From Albidovulum sp. (GTDB lineage: Bacteria; Pseudomonadota; Alphaproteobacteria; Rhodobacterales; Rhodobacteraceae), in the NCBI GenBank assembly GCA_030837825.1, contig JAUQYB010000040.1:1-17315 (forward strand): 17,315 bases of DNA. The letters are read 5' to 3'. The position numbers and the translations under genes are program-made. Of this stretch, positions 1 through 6,213 are shown one piece after another (position 1 is the first letter of the stretch; the number at the start of each line of letters is the position of its first letter). Below the pieces are notes generated by a model, which worked only from the letters and a program-made list of their open reading frames with translations, ran no database searches and was not told where the DNA came from.

Positions 1-111
1 CGGCGACAACAGCCGCGCCACGCCCCGGTATGAGCGCCGAAATGTCACCCGAACGCCGCAATGGCGCCGGGATTTTCCGCCACAAGGGTCCGGTCAGCCG
101 CGGAGGGGACG

Positions 112-261
112 ATGGATTTCCTGAGCCAGTTTTCGTTCGACGAGATTGCCGCCAGCCTGCTTGCCTGCCTGGTGATCCGCGAGCTGATGATCCTCGCCCT
201 GCCCGACCGCATCGCCGGCCCCGGCGGCTGGCTGATCGACACCGGCGAGGAAGAGGCCTGA
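112..261 (+). CDS. Small hypothetical protein, 49 aa, possible single membrane segment
   Basis: The 49-residue frame begins MDFLSQFSFDE and ends TGEEEA. I chose the ATG at 112 because a strong GGAGG-type ribosome binding site (around 101-109) stands just before it; an in-frame ATG at 61 would add 17 residues but has no such site. Residues 13-30 are largely hydrophobic (ASLLACLVIRELMILAL), with an internal Arg-Glu pair, so it could be a short membrane-associated or amphipathic helix. The C-terminus is acidic. A 7-bp GC stem-loop follows the stop directly. I do not recognise a family and assign no function. It stands alone, with no same-strand gene for the next 860 bases. The call rests on the ribosome binding site and composition only. 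Confidence 0.5.
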   Translation: MDFLSQFSFDEIAASLLACLVIRELMILALPDRIAGPGGWLIDTGEEEA

Positions 262-264
262 CCG

Positions 265-282
265 CCGGCGGGCGGCCGCCGG
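265..282 (+). terminator. GC stem-loop just after the small ORF
   Basis: The arms CCGGCGG (265-271) and CCGCCGG (276-282) are perfect complements around a four-base loop and begin three bases after the stop codon at 259-261. There is no run of T after it, so it is not a classic intrinsic terminator. It may end or protect the short transcript. Confidence 0.3.
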
Positions 283-456
283 TCCCGCCACGGCGATCCC
301 TTTCACCGGCGCGGACGCCAGAACGCTTCGAGATGCTCCCCCGGCCCGCGCCACGGGCTCGCGCTGGCGCCTCGGCAGGGGCGGCAGCGGCTTACTGGTC
401 GGGAGCAAGTCCGCTCCAGACACGCGGGTCCTCGAGAGAGCCGCGCCCGGTCCTGG

Positions 457-663
457 TTACTGCGCCGACCGCTCCTGACGGTAGTCTGGATTTCGGCACC
501 GTCTCAACAGGGCGGCCCGTGAATCTCTCTGCGACTTCGTTAAGAACCGCCGGACTGAGGGCTCTTTCGACTTCGCTATCTGGCGTTCGGCCCACGACAT
601 GTCGCGCCACAAGCGGCCGTCCTTCGAGGTCCAGTCCTCCGGAACCTGATCTTCCCAAGGCAT
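457..663 (-). CDS. Hypothetical small basic protein, 68 aa, in lower-GC DNA
   Basis: The frame starts MPWEDQVPEDWTSKDGR and ends RNPDYRQERSAQ with a TAA stop. A GGAG ribosome binding site lies about eight bases before the ATG at 661-663. Among the overlapping minus-strand frames this one has the more GC-rich third codon positions (roughly three quarters G/C in the stretch I counted, against a little over half in the frame ending at 392), which favours it as the coding frame. The protein is tryptophan-rich near its N-terminus and strongly basic in its C-terminal half, suggesting a nucleic-acid or anionic partner, but I recognise no family. The local DNA is poorer in G+C than the neighbours, so it may be acquired or a remnant of a larger gene. 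Confidence 0.35.
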   Translation of the reverse strand: MPWEDQVPEDWTSKDGRLWRDMSWAERQIAKSKEPSVRRFLTKSQRDSRAALLRRCRNPDYRQERSAQ

Positions 664-722
664 CGCCAATCTCCGATTTCGTTGGAAAATCATACAGGTT
701 GGCGGACTTTGAAGCAAGGTTT

Positions 723-899
723 TCACCGGCGGAACCGGCCAAGCGCCTTCATCGGCAGCGATCCGGTCACCGCCAGCCCGGCGGTGGCAAGCGCGTCGCC
801 GGAGGTCACGGGCCAGCCCCTGAGCGCACGTCCCGGCGCGGCGATCCCGGCCTTCACGCCGTCGACCGTTGAGCAGAGTTGCCAGGACCGATCGGGCAC
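723..899 (-). pseudogene. Possible coding remnant or very small ORF, about 58 residues
   Basis: The minus-strand frame ending at the TGA at 723-725 reads VPDRSWQLCSTVDGVKAG and on to LPMKALGRFRR. About 87 % of its third codon positions are G or C by hand count, as in real genes of this window, although nothing recognisable covers this stretch. The only nearby start is a GTG at 897-899 with a GGAGG placed too close to it, so it may be the 3' end of a decayed gene rather than an intact one. No family is recognised. Confidence 0.22.
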
Positions 900-962
900 G
901 CCCTCCGCATGGGCTCCCGATACCAGCCCTTCACTCCCATCGCGGTTGCGTCGGGGCGGCAC

Positions 963-982
963 CGGCGGCCGCACGGCCGCCG
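963..982. repeat. Strong GC hairpin (9-bp perfect inverted repeat)
   Basis: CGGCGGCCG (963-971) and CGGCCGCCG (974-982) are exact complements separated by CA; a folded form would have an 8-bp stem with a GCAC loop. An A run (986-990) follows on the plus strand, so it is not in the right orientation for a T-tailed terminator on either strand. Its role is unknown. Confidence 0.4.
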
Positions 983-1080
983 CCGAAAAAGCGCGGGTCG
1001 CGCGCGCGGACGCGATGTCCCGTGGCCGCCCGTTCGGGTGGCCTTTCGTCCCGGAATGTGATCTTCCTGCCCCAAGCGGC

Positions 1081-1100
1081 GGCCGCCCGACCGGGCGGCC
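1081..1100 (+). promoter_or_regulatory. Stem-loop in the leader of the flavin reductase gene
   Basis: GGCCGCCC (1081-1088) and GGGCGGCC (1093-1100) form a perfect 8-bp stem with a GACC tetraloop, ending 21 bases before the ATG at 1122. If the transcript starts upstream, this hairpin is in the 5' untranslated region and could affect stability or ribosome access. It could also be the terminator of something further upstream. There is no poly-T tail. Confidence 0.3.
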
Positions 1101-1121
1101 CGGAAATGGCGCGGACGCAGG

Positions 1122-1640
1122 ATGGAGACCATCACCCCAGACGCCCCGGATGACGGACGGGGCAACGGCGAGGGCAGGCGCGCCTTCCGCGCGGCGCTCG
1201 GGCGCTATGCCACGGGCGTGACCGTCGTCACCACCCTGAGCGCGCAGGGCCCGGTCGGCATCACCGCCAACAGCTTCACCTCGGTCTCGCTCGACCCGCC
1301 CCTGGTGCTCTGGTGCCCGGCGAAGACCTCGGCGCGGTTTTCCGCCTTCACCGCGGCCGGTCACTATGCGATCCACGTCCTCGCCGCGGACCAGATCGAC
1401 CTTTGCCACCGCTTCTCGCGCTCGGGCGTGGATTTCGCGGGCCTCGACCCGGCCGAGACCCCCGAGGGCCTGCCGCTTCTGCACGGCTGCCTCGCCCGGT
1501 TCGACTGTGCCGCGCACGCGGCCCATGACGGCGGCGACCACGCGATTCTCGTCGGCCGTGTCCTGCGCGCCTTCGTCCGCGACGGGACGCCGCTGCTGTT
1601 CTGGCACAGCCGCTACGGCGACTTCCTGCACCGCGACTGA
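1122..1640 (+). CDS. Flavin reductase-like domain protein (NAD(P)H:FMN oxidoreductase, HpaC type)
   Basis: The 172-residue protein is close to the usual length of short-chain flavin reductases, which reduce free FMN or FAD with NAD(P)H and often supply a two-component monooxygenase. Family signs are the opening block [17 protein letters not shown] (about residues 22-38), the flavin-binding stretch [20 protein letters not shown] (about 46-65) and the C-terminal [10 protein letters not shown]. There is no signal peptide, so it should act in the cytosol. No monooxygenase is nearby; the next gene, 94 bases downstream on the same strand, is a thiol-sensor-like ArsR repressor. The ATG at 1122 has only a weak AGG-type ribosome binding site. 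The family is secure, but the partner enzyme and physiological flavin are unknown. Confidence 0.85.
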   Translation: METITPDAPDDGRGNGEGRRAFRAALGRYATGVTVVTTLSAQGPVGITANSFTSVSLDPPLVLWCPAKTSARFSAFTAAGHYAIHVLAADQIDLCHRFSRSGVDFAGLDPAETPEGLPLLHGCLARFDCAAHAAHDGGDHAILVGRVLRAFVRDGTPLLFWHSRYGDFLHRD

Positions 1641-1701
1641 CCGGTCCCGCCGCCCCCCTGCGGCGCGGCCTCTCGCCACAGGTCTGGCGCGGCGCGGCGA
1701 A

Positions 1702-1720
1702 TTCCCCTACATTTCGGGAA
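1702..1720 (+). promoter_or_regulatory. Candidate operator/promoter of the ArsR gene (TTCCC-N9-GGGAA)
   Basis: A short AT-richer patch precedes the ArsR start. TTCCC (1702-1706) and GGGAA (1716-1720) form an inverted repeat, with a weak -10-like TACATT at 1708-1713 between the arms. ArsR-family repressors usually bind such repeats over their own promoter, so autoregulation is plausible. It does not match the ATTC-N8-GAAT form I recall for SqrR sites, so confidence is low. Confidence 0.25.
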
Positions 1721-1734
1721 AGATCCGGATCACC

Positions 1735-2103
1735 ATGCCCCTCAGCGCCCCGCAGCCCCTCGCCGACACCGCCGCCCCTCTGCCGAAGTGCCCCGTCGCA
1801 CCGGAGGAGATGCTCGCGCGCGCCGACGAGGCATCGAACTTCCTCAAGGCGCTCGCCCACGAGGGCCGGCTGATGATCCTGTGCTATCTCGCCAGCGGCG
1901 AGAGGTCGGTGACCGAGCTTGAAATCCTGCTGTCCTCGCGCCAGGCCGCGGTCAGCCAGCAGCTTGCCCGCCTCAGGCTCGAAGGGCTGGTCTCGGCGCG
2001 CCGCGACGGCAAGGCGATCTACTATTCGCTGGCCGATTCCCGCGCAGGACGGCTGGTCACGGCGCTCCACGACATCTTCTGCAACGACGCCGACAGGCAC
2101 TGA
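1735..2103 (+). CDS. ArsR/SmtB-family repressor with SqrR/BigR-like cysteine pair
   Basis: The 122-residue protein has the ArsR winged-helix fold: ASNFLKALAHEGRLMIL (34-49), the recognition region SSRQAAVSQQLARLRLEGLV (67-86) and the wing RRDGKAIYYSL (89-99). It has three cysteines, C19, C50 and C116. C50 sits in the helix-2 motif ILCYL, and C116 is at the C-terminal helix, 66 residues later. In SqrR of Rhodobacter capsulatus, as I recall it, the persulfide-sensing C41 and C107 are also 66 apart. Classic metal-binding CxC motifs are absent. This predicts a reactive-sulfur sensor forming a tetrasulfide or disulfide bridge. Targets are unknown; the flavin reductase upstream may be one. The ATG at 1735 is chosen because the frame upstream looks non-coding. 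The gene converges on the TetR gene with 18 bases between their stop codons and no visible terminator. Confidence 0.82.
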   Translation: MPLSAPQPLADTAAPLPKCPVAPEEMLARADEASNFLKALAHEGRLMILCYLASGERSVTELEILLSSRQAAVSQQLARLRLEGLVSARRDGKAIYYSLADSRAGRLVTALHDIFCNDADRH

Positions 2104-2121
2104 GCCCGGGAGGCCAAGGCG

Positions 2122-2718
2122 TCACCCGCCGACATGGGGGCGCAGGAAGGCCCAGCAGGCCGCGCGCGCGTCGGCTTCCGTCATCAGCGCCGGTTCGACG
2201 CAGCGCTGCACGCCGAAGCCGTCGACGAGGCAGATGAAGGCCGCGGCGACGGTCTCGGCGTCGATCGCGCGGCCATTCGCGGCGGCGGCCTCCGCCAAGG
2301 CGGCGACGATCGCGGCGCGGTAGTTCGCATAGAGCTTGCGGTGTTCCTCGCGCAGCACCGGGTTGGTGGCGATCTCGCCCCAGAGCGTGAGCCAGATCTT
2401 CAGCACGTCATGGTCGAAGATTTCCGGCGAGACCAGCGCCTCGACCAGCGCCGCGATCCGCGTCGGGCCGGGGCGCGGCGCTTCGACCGCCGCGATCCAT
2501 TCGCGATACATCCGCGCATAGACCGCGACCAGAAGCCCGTCCATCGAGCCGAAGTGATGGGCGATGAGCCCGCGCGAGACGCCCGCCTCGGCCGCCACCT
2601 TGTCGACGGTGAAATCGCGGATGCCGCCGCGCGCCATGCAGGCACGGGCGGCATCCTCCAGCAGCGCCCGCCGGTCGGCGGGCGACAGGCGGGCCTTGCG
2701 TCGCGGAGCCTCGGCCAC
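2122..2718 (-). CDS. TetR-family regulator, BetI-like
   Basis: The 198-residue protein has a TetR N-terminal DNA-binding domain: the helix-turn-helix is around residues 36-58 (FTVDKVAAEAGVSRG then LIAHHF), followed by GLLVAVYARM. The C-terminal ligand domain carries BetI-type landmarks (LKIWLTLWGEI at about 106-116, LVDGFGVQRCV at about 164-174, closing FLRPHV), so the TetR_C_6/BetI group is the best fit. BetI represses choline and glycine betaine genes in response to choline. Translation starts at GTG 2716-2718, with GAGGG about seven bases ahead. The gene lies 12 bases after the binding-protein gene as the last member of the operon, suggesting control of that operon, possibly through the inverted repeat at 13703-13715. 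Its ligand is unknown; a choline- or betaine-like compound is an inference. Confidence 0.85.
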   Translation of the reverse strand: MAEAPRRKARLSPADRRALLEDAARACMARGGIRDFTVDKVAAEAGVSRGLIAHHFGSMDGLLVAVYARMYREWIAAVEAPRPGPTRIAALVEALVSPEIFDHDVLKIWLTLWGEIATNPVLREEHRKLYANYRAAIVAALAEAAAANGRAIDAETVAAAFICLVDGFGVQRCVEPALMTEADARAACWAFLRPHVGG

Positions 2719-2730
2719 GCCTCCGCCCTC

Positions 2731-4281
2731 TCAGCTCAGGCGGAAGGCTACCGGGTCGGGGTGGCCATCGGCAAGGATGACCGGCACGAGGTTCTGGTCG
2801 TGCAGGGCAAGGTAGGGCTCGAAGCAGATGAAGACGAAGCCGCCCGAGTCCTCCATCAGGTCCTCCATGCGGTTGAACATGGCGCGGCGCTTGTCGGGGT
2901 CGGGCTCGACCATCGACTTCTGGTAGAGGTCCTCGTATTCGGCGCTGTCGAAGAAGGACCAGTTGTAAAGCCCGATCTGGTCGGGGCGGAACCAGACGAG
3001 GTTCTCGGTCGGGTCGATGCCGCCGGCGAAGTTCATCAGCACCAGTTCGATGGACTTGTAGGCCTCGCCCGCGGTCTTGTCGCCAAGCGCCCAATAGGCG
3101 GCTTCCTCGGTCGGCTGGATGGTGACGGTGATCCCGGCCTCGGCGAGGCTCGCCTGGACGATCTGGGCGATGGTCTGGCTGGTGGCGTCGGTCAGCGCGT
3201 AGAGGTCCAGCTCCAGCCCCTCCGCCCCCGCCTCGGCCAGCAGCGCGCGCGCCTTCTCCACGTCGCGGGTGGCGATCAGGTTCGACGGCCGGGCATAGCC
3301 CGAGGTCGGCGGCACCACGCCGGTCGATCGCGACACCAGCCCGTCATAGGCGCCGGTCAGCACCGCGTCGCCGTCATAGGCATACTGGATCGCCTGCCGG
3401 ACCTTCGGATCGCGGAGCGGTTCGGCGTTCATGTTGATGGTAAGCCAGGCGTAGCGGGTGGACGGCGCCTCGATCAGCGTCGCACCCTGGGGCAGCGCCG
3501 TCTTGAGCTGCGCCGCCGCCGCCACCGCCACGCGGGTGAAGTCGAAGGCGTCGGCCTCGTAGGCAAGCTGGGCCGCCTGGTCGTCGGTGACGATGTAGAA
3601 CTCCACCCGCGCGAAGGCCGGCTTCTCGCCGGTCCAGTCGGGATTGGCCTTGAGCGTGACCTTCTGGTTCTGCTCCCAGGTGTCGAACAGGTAGGGGCCG
3701 CACTCGGCCGGGATTTCGGTGGTATAGCTGCCGCCGGCCGCCTCGACCGCCTTCTGGCAGATGATGTGGCCGCCGTAGTAGGGCAGCGCGATGACGACGA
3801 AGGGGGCGAAGGGCTCGGTCAGGTGGATGATGCCGGAGCGGTCGTCGATGACCTCGACCTCCTTCAGCTTCTCGAACTGGTAGGCCCAGGCACTGTCCGA
3901 CCCGGCAATCCGCTCGAACGAGAATTTCACGTCCGCCGCCGTGACCGGGCCGAAGCCGCCGGTCCATTGCAGCCCCTCGCGCAGGGTGAAGGCGAGCTTC
4001 GTGGGATCCTGCCATTCGATCCGCTCGGCCGCCCAGGGCCGCCACTCGTTGCCCTCGCGCATGTCGCCGAGCCTGACCAGCGTGACGTTGGTGCAGCGCG
4101 GGATGATGTCGTCCAGCTCGCCGATGATGCCGTAGGGATCGAGCACCTGGAAATCGGCGCCGACGCGCAGGCGCAAGGTGTCGCCCTCCACGGCCCAGGC
4201 GAAGCGGGGCATCGCCGCGGCTGCGGCAAGGCCGGCCCCGGCGGCCGCGAGGAAGCCGCGTCTGTCAGTTCTCCACTGCAT
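2731..4281 (-). CDS. ABC transporter substrate-binding protein, family 5 (DppA/OppA type), Tat-exported
   Basis: The 516-residue protein is the usual length for extracellular solute-binding family 5, which captures peptides, nickel complexes, opines or other medium-sized solutes in the periplasm. The N-terminus has a twin-arginine signal (TDRRGFL at 5-11, a hydrophobic stretch to about 23, and a likely cut after AWA at 30). The mature part has the family block LREGLQWTGGFGPVTAADVKFSFERI and a C-terminal half typical of the family. Tat export suggests folding before export. The ATG (4279-4281) has an AGGGAG ribosome binding site and overlaps the preceding ATPase gene by 17 bases, indicating coupling. 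The gene follows both permeases and both ATPases, an unusual B-C-D-F-A order. Ligand specificity cannot be read; the hydrolase and methyl-amine enzymes in the operon suggest something other than an ordinary dipeptide. Confidence 0.9.
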   Translation of the reverse strand: MQWRTDRRGFLAAAGAGLAAAAAMPRFAWAVEGDTLRLRVGADFQVLDPYGIIGELDDIIPRCTNVTLVRLGDMREGNEWRPWAAERIEWQDPTKLAFTLREGLQWTGGFGPVTAADVKFSFERIAGSDSAWAYQFEKLKEVEVIDDRSGIIHLTEPFAPFVVIALPYYGGHIICQKAVEAAGGSYTTEIPAECGPYLFDTWEQNQKVTLKANPDWTGEKPAFARVEFYIVTDDQAAQLAYEADAFDFTRVAVAAAAQLKTALPQGATLIEAPSTRYAWLTINMNAEPLRDPKVRQAIQYAYDGDAVLTGAYDGLVSRSTGVVPPTSGYARPSNLIATRDVEKARALLAEAGAEGLELDLYALTDATSQTIAQIVQASLAEAGITVTIQPTEEAAYWALGDKTAGEAYKSIELVLMNFAGGIDPTENLVWFRPDQIGLYNWSFFDSAEYEDLYQKSMVEPDPDKRRAMFNRMEDLMEDSGGFVFICFEPYLALHDQNLVPVILADGHPDPVAFRLS

Positions 4282-5251
4282 GTCTTTCTCCCTGTTGTGG
4301 TTGGGTCACGGCAAGGTGGCACCGCGCCCGGCGATCCGGCCCCGTGACGGCCAGATCGGGCGCCCGCTGACGGCAGATGTCGCGCGCCAGCGGGCAGCGG
4401 GTATGGAACTCGCAGCCCGGCGGGCGCCTCAGGATCGAGGGCACCTCGCCCCGGATCGCGAGGTCGGCGCGGCGCCGGCGCGGGTCGGGCACCGGCTCGG
4501 CGGCGATCAGGCTTGCGGTATAGGGATGGGCGGGGGCGGCGAAGACCTCGGCCGTCGGCCCCTCCTCCACCACCCGGCCGAGGTAGAGCACGGCGACCCG
4601 GTCGGCCACATGGCGCACGAGCGCGAGGTTGTGGGTGATGATGAGAGAGGCCAGCCCCATCGCCTGCCTGAGATCGGTCATGAGGTTCAGCACCTCGGCC
4701 TGCACCGACACGTCGAGCCCGGCGGTCGGCTCGTCGGCGATGACGAGCCGCGGCTTCAGCGCCAGCGCGCGCGCCACGCCGACGCGGCGGGCCTGGCCGC
4801 CCGACAGCTCGTGCGGATAGCGGCTGGCCATTGCGGCGCCAAGGCCGACCATGCCGAGAAGGTCGCGGGCGGCGGCGCGCGGATCGGGCAGCGGCTGGCC
4901 GTGGATGCGGAAGGGCTCGGTGACCAGATCGCCCACCGTCAGCCGCGGCGACAGCGAGGCGGCCGCGTCCTGGAACATCAGCGCCGCGTTCCGGCGCAGG
5001 CGGGCAAGGCCCGGCCGCCCCGAGACCGCCCTGCCCTCGAAGGCGATGCTGCCCGCGGCGACGGGCTGGAGCCCCATCACCGCCCGCGCCAGCGTGGTCT
5101 TGCCCGACCCGCTTTCGCCGACCAGCGCCACGCTCTGGCCCCTCGCGACGCTCAGCGACACCCCGATCACGATCGGCAGCCGGCCGCGCGCGAAGAAGCC
5201 GCCCGCGGGCAGGTCGACCGAGACGCCCGCAAGCTCGAGCACCGGCGTCAT
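4265..5251 (-). CDS. Oligopeptide/dipeptide-type ABC transporter ATP-binding protein (DppF/OppF position)
   Basis: The 328-residue ATPase has Walker A at 45-53 (GESGSGKTT), Q-loop Q94, the signature LSGGQ at 149-153, Walker B VIADEP at 170-175 and an H-loop in IITHN at about residue 204. The C-terminal extension carries the oligopeptide-transporter motif with four cysteines (GCEFHTRCP, then IC and CHL). In related Opp/Dpp ATPases this region has been seen to hold an iron-sulfur cluster. It pairs with the ATPase encoded just upstream to energise the importer. I set the start at the ATG 5249-5251, which overlaps the previous gene's stop in an ATGA arrangement. The frame is open much further upstream, but that part is a shadow of the neighbouring ATPase gene. 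The 3' end overlaps the binding-protein gene by 17 bases. Confidence 0.92.
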   Translation of the reverse strand: MTPVLELAGVSVDLPAGGFFARGRLPIVIGVSLSVARGQSVALVGESGSGKTTLARAVMGLQPVAAGSIAFEGRAVSGRPGLARLRRNAALMFQDAAASLSPRLTVGDLVTEPFRIHGQPLPDPRAAARDLLGMVGLGAAMASRYPHELSGGQARRVGVARALALKPRLVIADEPTAGLDVSVQAEVLNLMTDLRQAMGLASLIITHNLALVRHVADRVAVLYLGRVVEEGPTAEVFAAPAHPYTASLIAAEPVPDPRRRRADLAIRGEVPSILRRPPGCEFHTRCPLARDICRQRAPDLAVTGPDRRARCHLAVTQPQQGERHAVEN

Positions 5252-6213
5252 GGCGCCGCCCGGTGGCAGAGTACCGACCGCCCCGGCCCCGGCGTCCGGC
5301 GTGGCGGCGGTGTGCGGCAGGCGGCGACGACGGAAGGACAGCGCGGCGCGAAGGCGCAGCCCTCGGGCAGCGCCGCAAGGTCGGGCACGCGCCCGCCGAT
5401 CACCGGCAGGCGGCCCGAGGCGGGATCGACCACCGCCGGGTCGCAGGCCAGAAGCGCGCGGGTGTAGGGATGGCGCGGATCGTGGAAAAGCGCGTCGACC
5501 GGCGCCTCCTCCACCACCTCGCCGGCATACATCACCGCCACCCGGTCGCAAAGTTCCGCGATCACGCCGAGGTGGTGGGTGACGACGACGATGGCGCCAT
5601 CGAACTCGCGGCGGAGATCGCGCAGAAGGTGGATGATCTGCGCCTCCATGGTCACGTCGAGCGCGGTGGTGGGTTCGTCCGCGATCAGCACCGAAGGCTG
5701 CATCAGAAGTGCTGCGGCGATCGCCACCCGCTGCCGCATGCCGCCCGAAAGCTCGTGCGGATAGCGGCCAAGGCAGCGGTCGGGGTCGGCGAGGCCCACC
5801 CGCGCCAGCCTCGCCGCCAGCGCCCCGCGCGCGGGCCGGGCCGGGTCGTGCGCGCCGGCGAAATCCGCCATCTGCCGGCCGATGGTCAGGACCGGGTTGA
5901 AGGCGGTCATCGGGTCCTGGAACACCATCGCCACCGCCCGGCCTCTGAGGCGGCGCTGTTCGGCCGGCGGCAGGCGCAGCATGTCCACCCCGCCGAGCCG
6001 GACCGCGCCGCCCTCGATCCGCGCGCCCGGCGGCAGAAGGTTGATCATCGCCGCGGCGAGGGTGGATTTCCCAGAGCCGCTTTCGCCCATGATGCCGAGG
6101 ACCTCCCCCCGCGCGACGGCAAGCGAGACCCCGCGCACCGCCCGCACCGCCCCGCCTTCCGGCAGCCGGTAGCTGACCGACAGGTTCTCGACCGACAGGA
6201 GCGGCGCGTTCAT
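5248..6213 (-). CDS. Oligopeptide/dipeptide-type ABC transporter ATP-binding protein (DppD/OppD position)
   Basis: The 321-residue ATPase has Walker A at 43-51 (GESGSGKST), Q-loop Q99, signature LSGGM at 155-159, Walker B VLIADEP at 175-181 and H-loop H213. The oligopeptide C-terminal domain has cysteines C286, C292, C299 and C316 in the spacing C-x5-C-x6-C-x16-C. In structurally studied OppD/DppD-type ATPases this region can bind a [4Fe-4S] cluster. It forms a heterodimer with the downstream ATPase on the cytosolic face of the importer. The start ATG overlaps the stop of the permease gene (ATGA, 6210-6213), and its own stop overlaps the next start in the same way, so translation is probably coupled. 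Substrate assignment follows the whole transporter and is unknown. Confidence 0.92.
   Translation of the reverse strand: MNAPLLSVENLSVSYRLPEGGAVRAVRGVSLAVARGEVLGIMGESGSGKSTLAAAMINLLPPGARIEGGAVRLGGVDMLRLPPAEQRRLRGRAVAMVFQDPMTAFNPVLTIGRQMADFAGAHDPARPARGALAARLARVGLADPDRCLGRYPHELSGGMRQRVAIAAALLMQPSVLIADEPTTALDVTMEAQIIHLLRDLRREFDGAIVVVTHHLGVIAELCDRVAVMYAGEVVEEAPVDALFHDPRHPYTRALLACDPAVVDPASGRLPVIGGRVPDLAALPEGCAFAPRCPSVVAACRTPPPRRTPGPGRSVLCHRAAP

Larger units (their letters stand above)
262..1121. other. Sparsely coding 860-bp stretch between small ORF and flavin reductase
   Basis: No confident gene lies here. Positions about 450-730 are visibly less GC-rich than the rest of the window. The stretch contains two weak minus-strand short ORFs (457-663 and 723-899, listed separately) and three strong GC hairpins (265-282, 963-982 and 1081-1100). 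I see no tRNA, rRNA, terminal inverted repeats or transposase fragment. It may be a decayed or horizontally acquired remnant. Confidence 0.5.

Noticed and set aside
1..111. A plus-strand frame beginning at the ATG at position 30
   Set aside because: Its translation is Arg/Pro-rich low-complexity sequence running through unrelated DNA, with no ribosome binding site. I see nothing else in these first bases beyond the likely leader of the small ORF.
392..742. A 116-codon minus-strand frame overlapping the 457-663 ORF
   Set aside because: Its third codon positions are markedly less GC-rich than in the 457-663 frame over the same bases, so the latter is the more likely coding frame, if either is real.
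2134..4347. A 737-codon open frame on the plus strand
   Set aside because: It is antisense to the TetR and binding-protein genes, both of which have clear domains, signal sequence and ribosome binding sites.
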